Position numbers and translations under genes: made by a program. This document shows positions 36,626-45,251 of a stretch of DNA of 64,000 bases, in pieces. Location of the stretch: contig NZ_JAUEQY010000006.1 of assembly GCF_030406325.1 (NCBI RefSeq), positions 124,001-188,000 of the forward strand, written 5' to 3'. Each line of letters begins with the position of its first letter. Position 1 is the first letter of the stretch. The notes under the pieces are model-generated. The model had not been told where the DNA came from. It did no database searches and worked only from the letters and a program-made list of their open reading frames with translations. The stretch comes from Actinomadura sp. DC4. Its GTDB lineage: Bacteria; Actinomycetota; Actinomycetes; Streptosporangiales; Streptosporangiaceae.

Positions 36626-37933
36626 TTACGCCCGCGAGCCGGTGTCGGCCATCTGCGTCTCCGGCGTCGCGAGCGGGATGAGTTCGTCCACCCGGGCCGG
36701 TGCGTTCGGCAGGAGGGGACCGGTCATCATCGTGGTGACCAGCGCCATCAGCACCATCATGGTGAACATCTGGCCGTCCAGGACGCCGAGGCCGACCCCG
36801 ACGTTGAGAATGACGAACCCGGTGAGTCCCCGGGTGTTCATCAGCAGACCGAGGGTGCCCGCCTCGTTCCAGGGCATCCCGAAGAGGCGGCCGGGCACCG
36901 CCGCGCCGACGAGCTTGCCCGCGCAGGCGACGAGGATGATGCCGCCCAGTTCGAGGTATCCGCGCCCGGACAGCGCGCTGACGTCCACGTTGAGGCCGGT
37001 GACGATGAAGAACACCGGCAGCAGAACGAGGCTGATGTGGTCCAGCGGCCGTTTCACGCCCTCGTACAGCACCTCGAACGGCTCGCGCGGCATCACGAAC
37101 CCGAACGCGAACGCGCCGAAGATGGCGTGCACGCCGATCCACGTCGTGGCGTAGGACGAGAGGAAGAGCCCGGAGACGATCACGACGATCAGCAGCGGCT
37201 GGACCCGGTCCCGCGCCCACCGGCGTACGAGGTGGGCCATCAGCGGGCGGACGATGAGGACGAGGGCGGCGACGTAGAGCACGCCCATGACGGCGATCTG
37301 CAGCAGGTCACCCGGACCGCTCGCCGTGACGATCGCGGCGACCACGGCCAGCAGGCACCAGGCCAGCACGTCGTCGACGGCCGCGCTCGCCAGCGCCAGG
37401 GCGCCGACGGTCGTCGTCATCATCCGGTGCTCGGTCAGCATCCGGGCCAGCACCGGGAACGCCGTCACCGACATCGCGGCCCCGATGAACAGCGCGAACG
37501 CGGTGAACGAGATGGGGTGACCGTTGATCGTGGAGTGCCGCCGGTACAGCATCGTCGCCAGGCCGACGCCCAGGGCGAACGCCAGCGCGATGGAGCTCAG
37601 CGAAACCGCGCCGGCGGCGCTGCGCCGCCCGTGCAGGAGCCGCTTGTCGAACTCCCAGCCGATGCCGAACATGAAGACGAGCAGCCCGACCTGGGCGACC
37701 GCCGACAGGTACGGGCGGGCCTCGGGCGGGAAGAGCCGGTGGGTGAGGTCGCCGGGCAGCAGCCCCAGCAGGCTCGGGCCCAGGGCGATGCCCGCGATGA
37801 TCTCTCCTACGACCGGCGGCTGGCGGAAGTGCCGGGCCCACCGGCCGAGCACCGCCCCGGCGAGCAGGACGATGGCGATGTCGGCCATGACGGCCGCGAT
37901 GATCAGGTCGGAGTGCTGGGCAAGGCTTCTCAT
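36626..37933 (-). CDS. Cation/proton antiporter (CPA2 type)
   Basis: 435 residues with about 12 hydrophobic helices. Conserved parts: PPVVGEIIAGIALGPSLLG and ALASAAVDDVLAWCLLAV, where the Asp pair is the presumed ion site. It has no C-terminal TrkA domain. It lies between a halogenase and a SnoaL-like gene in the same operon, as antiporters do in some other polyketide clusters, where they may support export, resistance or pH balance. AGGGGG precedes the ATG by six bases. Confidence 0.88.
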   Translation of the reverse strand: MRSLAQHSDLIIAAVMADIAIVLLAGAVLGRWARHFRQPPVVGEIIAGIALGPSLLGLLPGDLTHRLFPPEARPYLSAVAQVGLLVFMFGIGWEFDKRLLHGRRSAAGAVSLSSIALAFALGVGLATMLYRRHSTINGHPISFTAFALFIGAAMSVTAFPVLARMLTEHRMMTTTVGALALASAAVDDVLAWCLLAVVAAIVTASGPGDLLQIAVMGVLYVAALVLIVRPLMAHLVRRWARDRVQPLLIVVIVSGLFLSSYATTWIGVHAIFGAFAFGFVMPREPFEVLYEGVKRPLDHISLVLLPVFFIVTGLNVDVSALSGRGYLELGGIILVACAGKLVGAAVPGRLFGMPWNEAGTLGLLMNTRGLTGFVILNVGVGLGVLDGQMFTMMVLMALVTTMMTGPLLPNAPARVDELIPLATPETQMADTGSRA

Positions 37934-37952
37934 CAAGACCCCCTCTCTACGT

Positions 37953-38393
37953 TCAGCCGGCGCGAACGTGGGTCATCACCGGGTCGATCTGGGAGATGAC
38001 CGCCCACCGGTCGAAGGTGTTGCGGTCCTCCACGACCCGGCCGTTCTCGATCCGCCAGATCACGATCCCGGTCGCCGTCACGACGCGGCCGGTGGGAGGC
38101 ACGCCGCAGAACTCGCCGACGTGCCGCGCGTGGGTGGTGAAGTGGGTCACGACCGTGTCGCCCTCGGCGACCTGCAGGTCGATGTCGACCGTCATGTCGG
38201 CGAACGCGGTCCGCCGGTGCACGACACTGCGCTTGGGCCCCTCCGGCCCGACGCGCCGGCCGCGGAGCATGAGGTCGGCGGCGAAGATCTCATCGGCGAT
38301 GCCGGTGTCGCCCCGCTCCCAGCCCTCGCGGAACCAGCGGCGGGCGAGCGCCTTGTTCGCCTCCTGAACGCCGACGCCCGTCTGCGTGCTCAT
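37953..38393 (-). CDS. SnoaL-like polyketide cyclase/ester cyclase family protein (second copy)
   Basis: 146 residues of the NTF2-like SnoaL family: NKALARRWFREGWERGDTGIADEIFAADL at the N-terminus and VTHFTTHARHVGEFCGVPPTGRVV in the middle are typical. SnoaL relatives close the last ring of anthracyclines by aldol reaction or act as hydroxylases. The ATG overlaps the cupin stop (ATGA). Ring closure versus accessory binding cannot be told from sequence. Confidence 0.82.
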   Translation of the reverse strand: MSTQTGVGVQEANKALARRWFREGWERGDTGIADEIFAADLMLRGRRVGPEGPKRSVVHRRTAFADMTVDIDLQVAEGDTVVTHFTTHARHVGEFCGVPPTGRVVTATGIVIWRIENGRVVEDRNTFDRWAVISQIDPVMTHVRAG

Positions 38394-38914
38394 CGGCCCA
38401 CGGGCCGGCCGGCCGGCTGCCCAGGCCCACCGGGCCCACCGGGCCCGCCCGGTCCGCCCATCGGCCGGAACCCGCGCACCTGGTGCTTGGTGGCGTGCTC
38501 GACCATCTCCTCCCACTCGGGGCGGCGCCCGCCGGCGAGCAGCTTGCTCAGCCCGACGAAGAAGTCCTCCACCCCGCCGGGCGTCACGATGACGAGCATC
38601 TTCGACGGCGTCTCGGCGATGTTGCGGAACTGGTGGGAGACGCCCCGCGGCCCGTACGCGAGGGTGCCCGGCTTGGCGATGTGCAGCTCGCCGTCCACCC
38701 GGATCTCGTACTCGCCCTCGGTCACGAAGAACGCCTCGTCCTCCGCGTCGTGAATGTGCAGCGGCGGGCCGCCGCCGGGAGGTGTCGTGACCTCCATGAA
38801 CGTGTACAGGCCGCCGGTGTCCTCCTTGCGGAGCAGGAACCGGCCCTGCTCGCCCATCCACAGGACCGGGTCCACCTCGTCCCTGACCACGAGCTTCGGG
38901 GGCGCCAAGGTCAT
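38390..38914 (-). CDS. Cupin protein with Gly-Pro repeat tail
   Basis: 174 residues. A single cupin barrel with GGGPPLHIHDAEDEAFFVTEGE (His-x-His, Glu metal ligands) and a second motif GPRGVSHQFRN. The last 25 residues are an unusual GGP repeat tail. Related to quercetin-dioxygenase-like cupins found in polyketide clusters; it could be an oxygenase or an accessory cyclase. Overlaps the following SnoaL-like gene by 4 bp. Confidence 0.8.
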   Translation of the reverse strand: MTLAPPKLVVRDEVDPVLWMGEQGRFLLRKEDTGGLYTFMEVTTPPGGGPPLHIHDAEDEAFFVTEGEYEIRVDGELHIAKPGTLAYGPRGVSHQFRNIAETPSKMLVIVTPGGVEDFFVGLSKLLAGGRRPEWEEMVEHATKHQVRGFRPMGGPGGPGGPGGPGQPAGRPVGR

Positions 38915-38943
38915 GTCAGAACTCCTTCTGTACGTGGAGCCGA

Positions 38944-38976
38944 GCCGGGCGGCGGAGACGGGCCCCGCCGCCCGGC
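38944..38976. other. Perfect 12-bp GC hairpin inside the tailoring operon
   Basis: GCCGGGCGGCGG pairs exactly with CCGCCGCCCGGC around a nine-base loop, between the SnoaL-like gene and the cupin gene. No T-run follows. It could slow transcription, stabilise the upstream mRNA or mark an mRNA processing point. Confidence 0.5.
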
Positions 38977-38983
38977 GGTGCGC

Positions 38984-39421
38984 TCATGCCGGGTCGGGGA
39001 TCACGCCGAGCTGGCGCATCATGGTCAGGTCGTCTCGTACGGCCCAGTGGTCGCTGATCTTGCCGTCGACCACGCGGATCATGTGGAGGTGCTTGACCGC
39101 GACCTCCTTGCCGGTGGCGGGCAGGCCCATACCCATCAGCGGGCCCTTGTGGGTGCCGCGCATGAGCAGCCGCAGCGACACGAGCTCGTCCTCGGCGATG
39201 GCCGCCTCGACCTCGTACCGCAGGTCGGGGAAGGTCTTCATCACCTGCTCGGCCACCTCCAGGACGCGCTTGTTGCCCTGGGTCGCCCCCGCCGGGGCGT
39301 TGTGGTCCCGGTAGTCGGCGTGGAACAGCTCGTCGAGCCTCTCGGTGTTATCACCGGTCAGCAGCGTCATCGCGGTCAGCACGATCTGCTTGTTCTTCTC
39401 ACTGAGGGCGACATCGACCAC
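38984..39421 (-). CDS. SnoaL-like polyketide cyclase family protein (first copy)
   Basis: 145 residues, SnoaL family: LDELFHADYRDHNAPAG and VSLRLLMRGTHKGPLMGMGLPATGKEV match the core, and HMIRVVDGKISDHWAVRDDL is the typical last strand. GTG start with GGAG six bases upstream. Placed between the two halogenases' operon neighbours; probably a ring-closing or hydroxylating enzyme of the polyketide. It differs clearly from the copy at 37953, so the two are not a recent duplication. Confidence 0.85.
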   Translation of the reverse strand: MVDVALSEKNKQIVLTAMTLLTGDNTERLDELFHADYRDHNAPAGATQGNKRVLEVAEQVMKTFPDLRYEVEAAIAEDELVSLRLLMRGTHKGPLMGMGLPATGKEVAVKHLHMIRVVDGKISDHWAVRDDLTMMRQLGVIPDPA

Positions 39422-39456
39422 GGTTACTCCTTCGAGGGGTTGTGAGGGCCTGCCGG

Positions 39457-41124
39457 CTAGAGGAGCTTCTTGCGGCGTACGGCCGAGGTGGCGAGGCCGC
39501 GCAGGGTGTCGCGGCCGAGTTCCTTGATCTCCGGCGGCGCCTTCGTCGTCGCCCAGCCCATGAAGTGGGCCATCTGACGGGACGAGGGGAAGATGTAGCG
39601 CTGCTCGGGGTCCTTCCACCCGAACGGGTGGGGCACGATGTCGGAGTCCTGGATCATGCTCATGAGGCGGTCGGCCGCAGCGTCGCCGTCCATCTCGCCG
39701 ACCTCGTACTTCTCGCAGGTCTCGACCATCGTGTCGACGATGCGGTTGAGCTTCTCGCTGTCCGGCCACGGCAGACCGGTGTACGGCGCGTTCTCCAACT
39801 CCTTGAAGTGCTCGTCGTTGTCGTCGTCGAGGCGGTAGCGCATCAGCGCCCGCGTCAGCCGCATGGTCGCCGGCGTGGTCGCGAACCCCCAGATGCGGAA
39901 CACCGCGTTCCAGAGCCTGAAGTGGGAGAAGGCGATGAAGGAGCAGTTGACGATGTCGTCGTGGTAGTCGAGCAGGCCCTGCTCGAGCTTCTCGACGTAG
40001 GCGAACCGCTCGGCGGAGAAGTCGTCGTCCCGGATCGCGTCGATCAGCCGCCACGCGAGCGCGTTGATGACCTCCGCGGTGTTGGACAGCCCGCGGGAGT
40101 AGAGCGGGTCGATGAAGCCGGCCGCGTGCGCCATGAGGCACCAGCGCTCGCCGATGGACTGCTTGGAGGAGTACTGCAGCCGGGGCGTGGAGACCCACTC
40201 GCGGACGCGCCGGGCGTTCGTGAACTGGCGCTTGACCGCGGGGAACTTGTCCAGCCAGTGGTTCCAGTCCTCTTCCGGCGTCAGGTCGTCGGGCTTGGGG
40301 TAGAGCCGTTCGTCGAAGGTCAGCCCGACGCTGCACAGCGGGTTGCGCGAGAGCTTGTAGTTGTCGAACGGGATGATCCAGAACCAGCCGCGCTCGAACA
40401 TGTGGTGCATCGTGCCCTCGTGCCAGGGCACCGGGGGCCGCTCCGCGCGCGGGTGGTTGCTGACGTCGTCGAACGGCGTGACGCCGATCATGTGGGTGAA
40501 CAGCGAGCGGGAGTGGTGCTTGAGCCGGGACGGCTTCTCCCGCAGGTCGAACTTGTCCGCCAGCGGCGAGCGGAACCCGCTCGCGTCCACGATGTACTTC
40601 GCGCGGAAGCTTTCCCCGTTCTGGCCGACCACGGTGACGCCGTCGTCGTCGAAGTCGACGTCCATCGCGCGCCACTGCTGCCGCGTCTCGCAGCCGTACT
40701 TGGCCGCCACCCGGAACATGTAGGCGTCGCTGTCCTGGCGGAACAGGTGGCTCGCCATGGTCAGCGTCTTGGGGATGACGAACTGGTTGGACTCGCGCGG
40801 GTCCGGCTCCTCACCGGGCCGGTGCACCATGAAGCCGAAGTGGCGCTTCACGCCGAAGGTGTTGCTGATCTCCTCGTTGATGGTCTTCACGTCGCACAGC
40901 GCGGCGATCTCCGGCACGTTGTACCGGACGGCCAGGATCTGCAGGTACGCCGCGAACTGCGGGATCATCGACTCGCCGACGGCGAACCTCGGGTGGGTCG
41001 CGGCGTCGACGAGGGCGACCTTTGCGCCCGCCTTGGCCAGGATCGCGCCGAGCATCGAGCCGGCGATGCCCGAGCCGAGGATGACGACATCGCACTGATG
41101 GGTCTTTTCCGGCACCAGACTCAT
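39457..41124 (-). CDS. Flavin-dependent halogenase 2
   Basis: 555 residues, same family as halogenase 1. FAD motif VILGSGIAGSMLGAILA, GES at 50-52, catalytic Lys expected at K93 in FGVKRHFGF, and GWFWIIPF as the WxWxIP signature. The two halogenases share layout and many blocks but differ throughout, including around residues 53-90 near the substrate entrance, so they probably chlorinate different positions or act in sequence. It follows the methyltransferase gene by 25 bp. Confidence 0.93.
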   Translation of the reverse strand: MSLVPEKTHQCDVVILGSGIAGSMLGAILAKAGAKVALVDAATHPRFAVGESMIPQFAAYLQILAVRYNVPEIAALCDVKTINEEISNTFGVKRHFGFMVHRPGEEPDPRESNQFVIPKTLTMASHLFRQDSDAYMFRVAAKYGCETRQQWRAMDVDFDDDGVTVVGQNGESFRAKYIVDASGFRSPLADKFDLREKPSRLKHHSRSLFTHMIGVTPFDDVSNHPRAERPPVPWHEGTMHHMFERGWFWIIPFDNYKLSRNPLCSVGLTFDERLYPKPDDLTPEEDWNHWLDKFPAVKRQFTNARRVREWVSTPRLQYSSKQSIGERWCLMAHAAGFIDPLYSRGLSNTAEVINALAWRLIDAIRDDDFSAERFAYVEKLEQGLLDYHDDIVNCSFIAFSHFRLWNAVFRIWGFATTPATMRLTRALMRYRLDDDNDEHFKELENAPYTGLPWPDSEKLNRIVDTMVETCEKYEVGEMDGDAAADRLMSMIQDSDIVPHPFGWKDPEQRYIFPSSRQMAHFMGWATTKAPPEIKELGRDTLRGLATSAVRRKKLL

Positions 41125-41149
41125 CTCCCTTCCGGGTTTCTCTCGGACA

Positions 41150-41980
41150 TCAGGCGGGGACCCGCCCGTGCGTGACGAGCATCGCGCCGCACATGAAGAA
41201 GGAACCGTCCGCCTGCCGGCTGCGCAGGTCGTCGTCCCAGGCCTGTGCCTGCTCGGCGGTGATGCTTCCCTCGGCCGCGATCAGCTTGGCCGCGCGGCCG
41301 AGGCCGGTCATCGCGTCGGCGGCCTCGAGGTCGGTCATGATCACGGGCAGGACCGTGACCTGGATGTCCTCGACGCCGGCGGACCGGAACAGCCCGGGCA
41401 CCTGCCGGGCGATCCACGGGTTGGCGATGTAGTCGAACCAGCGGGCCAGGACGGTGCGCGTGGTCTCACGGTCGGTGGCGTCCGGCGCCCACATCCCGTG
41501 GTCGAGGTCGGCCGCCAGGACGCGCCCGCCGGGCTTGGTGACCCGGAGCAGCTCGGCGACGACGCGGGAGGGGTCGGCGACGTGCTGCAGGACCCGCTCG
41601 GTCCGCGCGGTGTCGAAGGTGGCGTCGGGGAAGGCCAGCTCGTGCGCGTCGCCCACGGTGAACTCCGCGGGCAGGCCGCGCTCGGCCGCCTGTCCGCGGG
41701 CCGCGTCGACCATGACCTGGCTGTTGTCCATCCCGACCGCCCAGCCGTCGGGGCTCACCAGCTCCGCGATGGCCAGGACGTCGACGCCGGTGCCACAGCC
41801 CACATCGAGAATGCGCTGCCCGGGCCGCGCCTGCAGGAGCCCGTGCATGGATCGCTTCACGGCCGCGAGATCGGTCGCCATGCGCTCCAGGTATTCGGGG
41901 AACGCCCCGCTGATGGAGGTCTTGTCGACGTCGTCGAACCCGGTTTCACGCTGCTCGAACTGATCAAAGATGGAGGTCAT
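41150..41980 (-). CDS. Class I SAM-dependent methyltransferase
   Basis: 276 residues. SAM motif I is ILDVGCGTGVDVLAI, followed by GMDNSQVMVDAA and VGDAHELAFPDATFDTARTERVLQHV, as in UbiE/Coq5-type C- or O-methyltransferases. First gene of the tailoring operon; AGGAG precedes the ATG (MTSIFDQF) by six bases. SARP-like repeats lie 42-70 bp upstream. Whether carbon or oxygen is methylated is unknown. Confidence 0.88.
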   Translation of the reverse strand: MTSIFDQFEQRETGFDDVDKTSISGAFPEYLERMATDLAAVKRSMHGLLQARPGQRILDVGCGTGVDVLAIAELVSPDGWAVGMDNSQVMVDAARGQAAERGLPAEFTVGDAHELAFPDATFDTARTERVLQHVADPSRVVAELLRVTKPGGRVLAADLDHGMWAPDATDRETTRTVLARWFDYIANPWIARQVPGLFRSAGVEDIQVTVLPVIMTDLEAADAMTGLGRAAKLIAAEGSITAEQAQAWDDDLRSRQADGSFFMCGAMLVTHGRVPA

Positions 41981-42021
41981 GGGCAGCTCCTGTTTTGGCA
42001 TTGCCAACAGGATGCCGGGCA

Positions 42022-42050
42022 CCGATTAATTCTCGATTAGGACTCGAATA
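42022..42050 (-). promoter_or_regulatory. SARP-like heptamer repeats before the tailoring operon
   Basis: Read on the minus strand, TATTCGA, TAATCGA and TAATCGG occur at exact 11-bp spacing, the arrangement recognised by SARP activators. They sit 42 to 70 bp upstream of the methyltransferase start. The box at 56051 has the same spacing and geometry. Confidence 0.6.
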
Positions 42051-42072
42051 GGCGTCCGCATAACGACAAAGG

Positions 42073-42100
42073 AAAAGGCCGGGAATCATCCCGGCCTTTT
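42073..42100. terminator. Bidirectional rho-independent terminator
   Basis: AAAAGGCCGGG pairs perfectly with CCCGGCCTTTT around AATCAT, with T-runs on both strands. It ends the MFS-SDR transcript and insulates the tailoring operon promoter just downstream. Confidence 0.9.
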
Positions 42101-42115
42101 CTGCGAGACGAGAAC

Positions 42116-42889
42116 TCAGATCATCGCCGTGCCGCCGTCAACGAGCATGTACTCACCGGTGAGGTAGGACGCCCGGTCCGAGGCGAGGAAGGCGATCACC
42201 TCCGCGACGTCCTCGGGCCGCCCGTTCCGCCGCACCGCGGCACGCTCCGCCGCCGCGCGCCGCGCGCCCTCCGGCATCCGCTCGCCGATCGGGCTCAAGA
42301 TGAGGTTCGGCCCGACGCCGTTCACGCGGACGCCCTGCGGGCCCACCTCGCGGGCGATCGTCTTGACGGCCGCCTCGACCGCGGCCTTGGCGAGCGCGAC
42401 GGCGAGGAAGCCGGGGGCCTGCCGGCGCGCGAGCGCCGCCCCGACCATGACGACCGAGCCGCTCCCCCGCCCCGTCATGCCGGGCAGGGCGGCCTTGACC
42501 GGATGGAAGATCGCCTTGAGCTGGCGCTCGGAGACGAAGGCGACGTCGGCCCAGTCGAGCTCGACCGCGGGCGCGATCCGCGCCTCGTGCCCGCCCACGC
42601 CGGCCGCGTTGAGCACCAGGACGTCGAGGGGCCCGAGGCGCGTCTCGGCCTCCGCGACCATGGCGCGTACCTGCTCCTCGTCGGTCACGTCGGCGTGGAC
42701 CGCGATGGCCCGGCCGCCGCCGGACAGGATCTCCTCGACGAGTTCCTTGGCCCGGTCCTCCGACCGGTGGTAGTTGACCGCGACCGCCGCGCCGCGCACC
42801 GCGAGCAGCCGCGCCGTCGCGGCGCCGATGCCGCTGCTCGCGCCGGTGACGAGCGCGACCTTCCCGGCGAAGGGTGGTGGTTCGTTCAT
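42116..42889 (-). CDS. SDR-family protein lacking the catalytic Ser-Tyr
   Basis: 257 residues with a clear Rossmann fold: VALVTGASSGIGAATARLL (TGxxxGxG), DVLVLNAAGVGG and a normal C-terminus (YLTGEYMLVDGG). At the active site the Tyr-x-x-x-Lys is GFLAVALAKAAVE, with Val in the Tyr position, and the Ser strand reads VVMVGAALARR with no Ser. Lys is kept. So it is either a non-canonical reductase/enoyl reductase-like enzyme or a binding protein. It follows the MFS pump gene by 12 bp; GAGGAGG precedes the start. Confidence 0.85.
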   Translation of the reverse strand: MNEPPPFAGKVALVTGASSGIGAATARLLAVRGAAVAVNYHRSEDRAKELVEEILSGGGRAIAVHADVTDEEQVRAMVAEAETRLGPLDVLVLNAAGVGGHEARIAPAVELDWADVAFVSERQLKAIFHPVKAALPGMTGRGSGSVVMVGAALARRQAPGFLAVALAKAAVEAAVKTIAREVGPQGVRVNGVGPNLILSPIGERMPEGARRAAAERAAVRRNGRPEDVAEVIAFLASDRASYLTGEYMLVDGGTAMI

Positions 42890-42901
42890 GGGACCGCCTC
42901 C

Positions 42902-44605
42902 TCAGTGACCGTGCATCTCGCCGCTCGTCCGGCGCGGCAGGAAGAACACCAGCAGGAACGTGCCGGCGAAGACCGCGATCTGGAAGTACATGCTCGGCAC
43001 GAACGAGTCGGAGAAGTCCTGCCGCTGCACCTCGGGCCGGATCTTGTTCACCGCCGCGGTGACGACCGGCGCGGACTGCGGGTCGGCCGATATGCGGCCG
43101 CAGCTCGCGGGCGTCTGCGTCGGGTCCTTGGCGTGCGCGATGTCGTGGTAACAGGTGCGGAAGCCGGTCACCACCCCGTCGATCGCCGGCGCCGGAAGCC
43201 CGGCGGCCTGCAACTCGTGCCGCAGCTTCGGCACGCTCGCCGCGGTCGCCTCGTCGGAGCGGTTCGCGAGCTGGCCGAAGAAGATCAGGCCGATGACCGC
43301 GACGCCGACGGCGCCCGCGACCTGGCCGGCCGTGTTGAGCACGCCGGTCGCCGAGCCCGCGTCGTCGTTGCGGACGCCGGTGAGGATCAGGTCGTTCAGC
43401 GTGGCGATGAGCATGCCGAGGCCGATGCCGAAGACCACGAACGACGGCGTCAGGTCCCACGTCGTCAGCGACGTGGTCCGGCCGTGCACCGTGACCATCA
43501 GCCAGACGATGCCGGCGATGCAGATCAGGCAGCCGAGCTGGACGACCGTACGGCCGATCTTGGGCGCCAGGGGTACGGCGACGCCGGAGCCGATGACGGA
43601 CGCCGCGGCGAGCGGCAGGAAGGTCAGGCCGGCGTGCAGCGGGGTGTAGTCCCACCCGGCCTGCAGGAAGATCGTCAGGACCAGGAAGACGGACGCGATC
43701 GCGGTCCAGAACAGCAGGCTGACGACGAGCCCGACGCTGAAGGCCCGCTGCAGGAACAGCCGCAGCTCGACCAGCGGCGACCCGCCCCTGCGCTTGCGTG
43801 CGTGCTGCCACCAGGCGAACAGCGCGAACACCGGCACCGAGACGGCCATCGAGATCCAGGTCCAGGCGGGCCAGCCGGCGTCGCGGCCCTGGATCACCGG
43901 GTAGACGAGCAGCACCACCGCGGCGGTCACGAGCAGCGCGCCGGTCAGGTCGAGCTTGACGCGCTCGCTCGACCGCGACTCCTTGACCAGGCTCGGCGCC
44001 AGGGCGAGCGCGACCACGCCGACCGGCAGGTTGATGAGGAAGATGGTCCGCCAGCCCCAGCCGAAGACGTTCGCGTCGACGAGCACGCCGCCGAGCAGCG
44101 GCCCGGCGATGCCGGAGAGGCTGGCCATGGCGCCGAACGCTCCGAAGACGGCCGCACGCTTCTCTTCGGGAAACGAAACGTGCATGATGGCGAGTACCTG
44201 CGGGAACATCGCGGCGGCGGCCAGACCCTGGATCACACGGAACAGGATGAGCAGGCCCGCGCTGGGCGCCAGCCCGCAGAGCAGCGAGGCGACCACGAAG
44301 GCGAAGACCCCCGTGATGAACATGCGCTTACGCCCGAAGATGTCACCGAGACGGCCACCAGTGATCATCCCGGCGGCGAAGGCGAGCTGGTATCCCGCGA
44401 GGGTCCACTGGATCTGGGCGTAGGTCGCGTCGATATCTCGCTGGATCGCGGGAATGGCGACGCTGACGACACTGACGTCCAGGAGTTCCATGAAGGCGGC
44501 GAGAAGGATGATGATCAGGCCGATCCAGGCCCTCGCGTCCATGGGACTGGGACGAGAGACGGTTTGCGCCGAGTCGGTGCTCAGCGCCGGTTCGCCGGCT
44601 GTCAC
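42902..44605 (-). CDS. MFS drug exporter, DHA2 (EmrB/QacA) family
   Basis: 567 residues, 14 predicted helices. Motif A is GGRLGDIFGRKRMF and the antiporter motif C region is GIAGPLLGGVLVDA. A large loop of about 120 residues near the C-terminus (TAASVPKLRHELQAAGL) precedes the last helix, as in other DHA2 pumps. Divergent from a MarR gene with a palindrome over its promoter, the usual arrangement of a self-resistance pump. It probably exports the polyketide. GTG start. Confidence 0.92.
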   Translation of the reverse strand: MTAGEPALSTDSAQTVSRPSPMDARAWIGLIIILLAAFMELLDVSVVSVAIPAIQRDIDATYAQIQWTLAGYQLAFAAGMITGGRLGDIFGRKRMFITGVFAFVVASLLCGLAPSAGLLILFRVIQGLAAAAMFPQVLAIMHVSFPEEKRAAVFGAFGAMASLSGIAGPLLGGVLVDANVFGWGWRTIFLINLPVGVVALALAPSLVKESRSSERVKLDLTGALLVTAAVVLLVYPVIQGRDAGWPAWTWISMAVSVPVFALFAWWQHARKRRGGSPLVELRLFLQRAFSVGLVVSLLFWTAIASVFLVLTIFLQAGWDYTPLHAGLTFLPLAAASVIGSGVAVPLAPKIGRTVVQLGCLICIAGIVWLMVTVHGRTTSLTTWDLTPSFVVFGIGLGMLIATLNDLILTGVRNDDAGSATGVLNTAGQVAGAVGVAVIGLIFFGQLANRSDEATAASVPKLRHELQAAGLPAPAIDGVVTGFRTCYHDIAHAKDPTQTPASCGRISADPQSAPVVTAAVNKIRPEVQRQDFSDSFVPSMYFQIAVFAGTFLLVFFLPRRTSGEMHGH

Positions 44606-44643
44606 AGCCGTTCTCCAATTCAGCAGAGTGCTATGATGAAAGT

Positions 44644-44664
44644 ACTTAGTAAGCTAACTAGTTG
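44644..44664. promoter_or_regulatory. MarR-like operator A over the MFS promoter
   Basis: The sequence ACTTAGTAAGCTAACTAGTT contains imperfect arms TTAG and CTAA around the centre. On the minus strand, TTGACG and TAGCTT at 17-bp spacing form the MFS promoter, and the palindrome covers this -10 hexamer. It also lies 67 bp upstream of the MarR start. Confidence 0.65.
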
Positions 44665-44730
44665 TTTGTGGACCGTCAAGCCATACCGGGCGACCGGCCG
44701 CCGGCAGGACGAGCACACAGGGAGTTGAAG

Positions 44731-45216
44731 ATGCGGGACGAGGGCGCCCCCGGCTCGGGTGCGAAGCACAATCTGGGACGTCAGCTGAACTTCGCGGCCA
44801 AGTCGGCGCGAAGCTATCTTGAGCAGCATCTGTCCGGCGCCGGGTCGAGCTTCGCGGTGTGGACCGCGCTGTTCGCGCTGAAGGCCGAGGGCCCGCTGAT
44901 CCAGCGGGAGCTCGCCGAGATCCTGGGCGTCGAGGGTCCTACGCTGACCCGTCACCTCGCCCGGATGGAGGCCGAGGGCCTGATCGAGCGCCGCCGTACG
45001 AGCGCGGACCGCCGCGCCGCCATCGTGCACGTGACCGACGCGGGCGAGGCGATGCACGAGCGGCTGTCCGCCATCGTCAGCGCGAGCGGCGACATCGTCC
45101 TCAAGGGCTTCTCGCCCCAGGAGATCGCGGAGTTCGTGAGCTACCTGAACCGCATCGTCGAGAACGTCGAGGCGGCCACCCCGTCGCGCCGTACCGCACC
45201 GGCGGCCCATCACTGA
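44731..45216 (+). CDS. MarR-family regulator
   Basis: 161 residues. Winged helix region: LIQRELAEILGVEGPTLTRHLARMEAEGLIERR, followed by the wing TSADRRAAIVHVTDAG. GGGAG seven bases upstream of the ATG. Divergent from the MFS exporter. Related palindromes also occur at two other cluster promoters (56161, 59037), so it probably represses more than the pump and responds to a pathway phenol; this is inferred. Confidence 0.92.
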   Translation: MRDEGAPGSGAKHNLGRQLNFAAKSARSYLEQHLSGAGSSFAVWTALFALKAEGPLIQRELAEILGVEGPTLTRHLARMEAEGLIERRRTSADRRAAIVHVTDAGEAMHERLSAIVSASGDIVLKGFSPQEIAEFVSYLNRIVENVEAATPSRRTAPAAHH

Positions 45217-45251
45217 CCTCGGCTCTTCGTGACCCGGCGCCACATCGCGTG

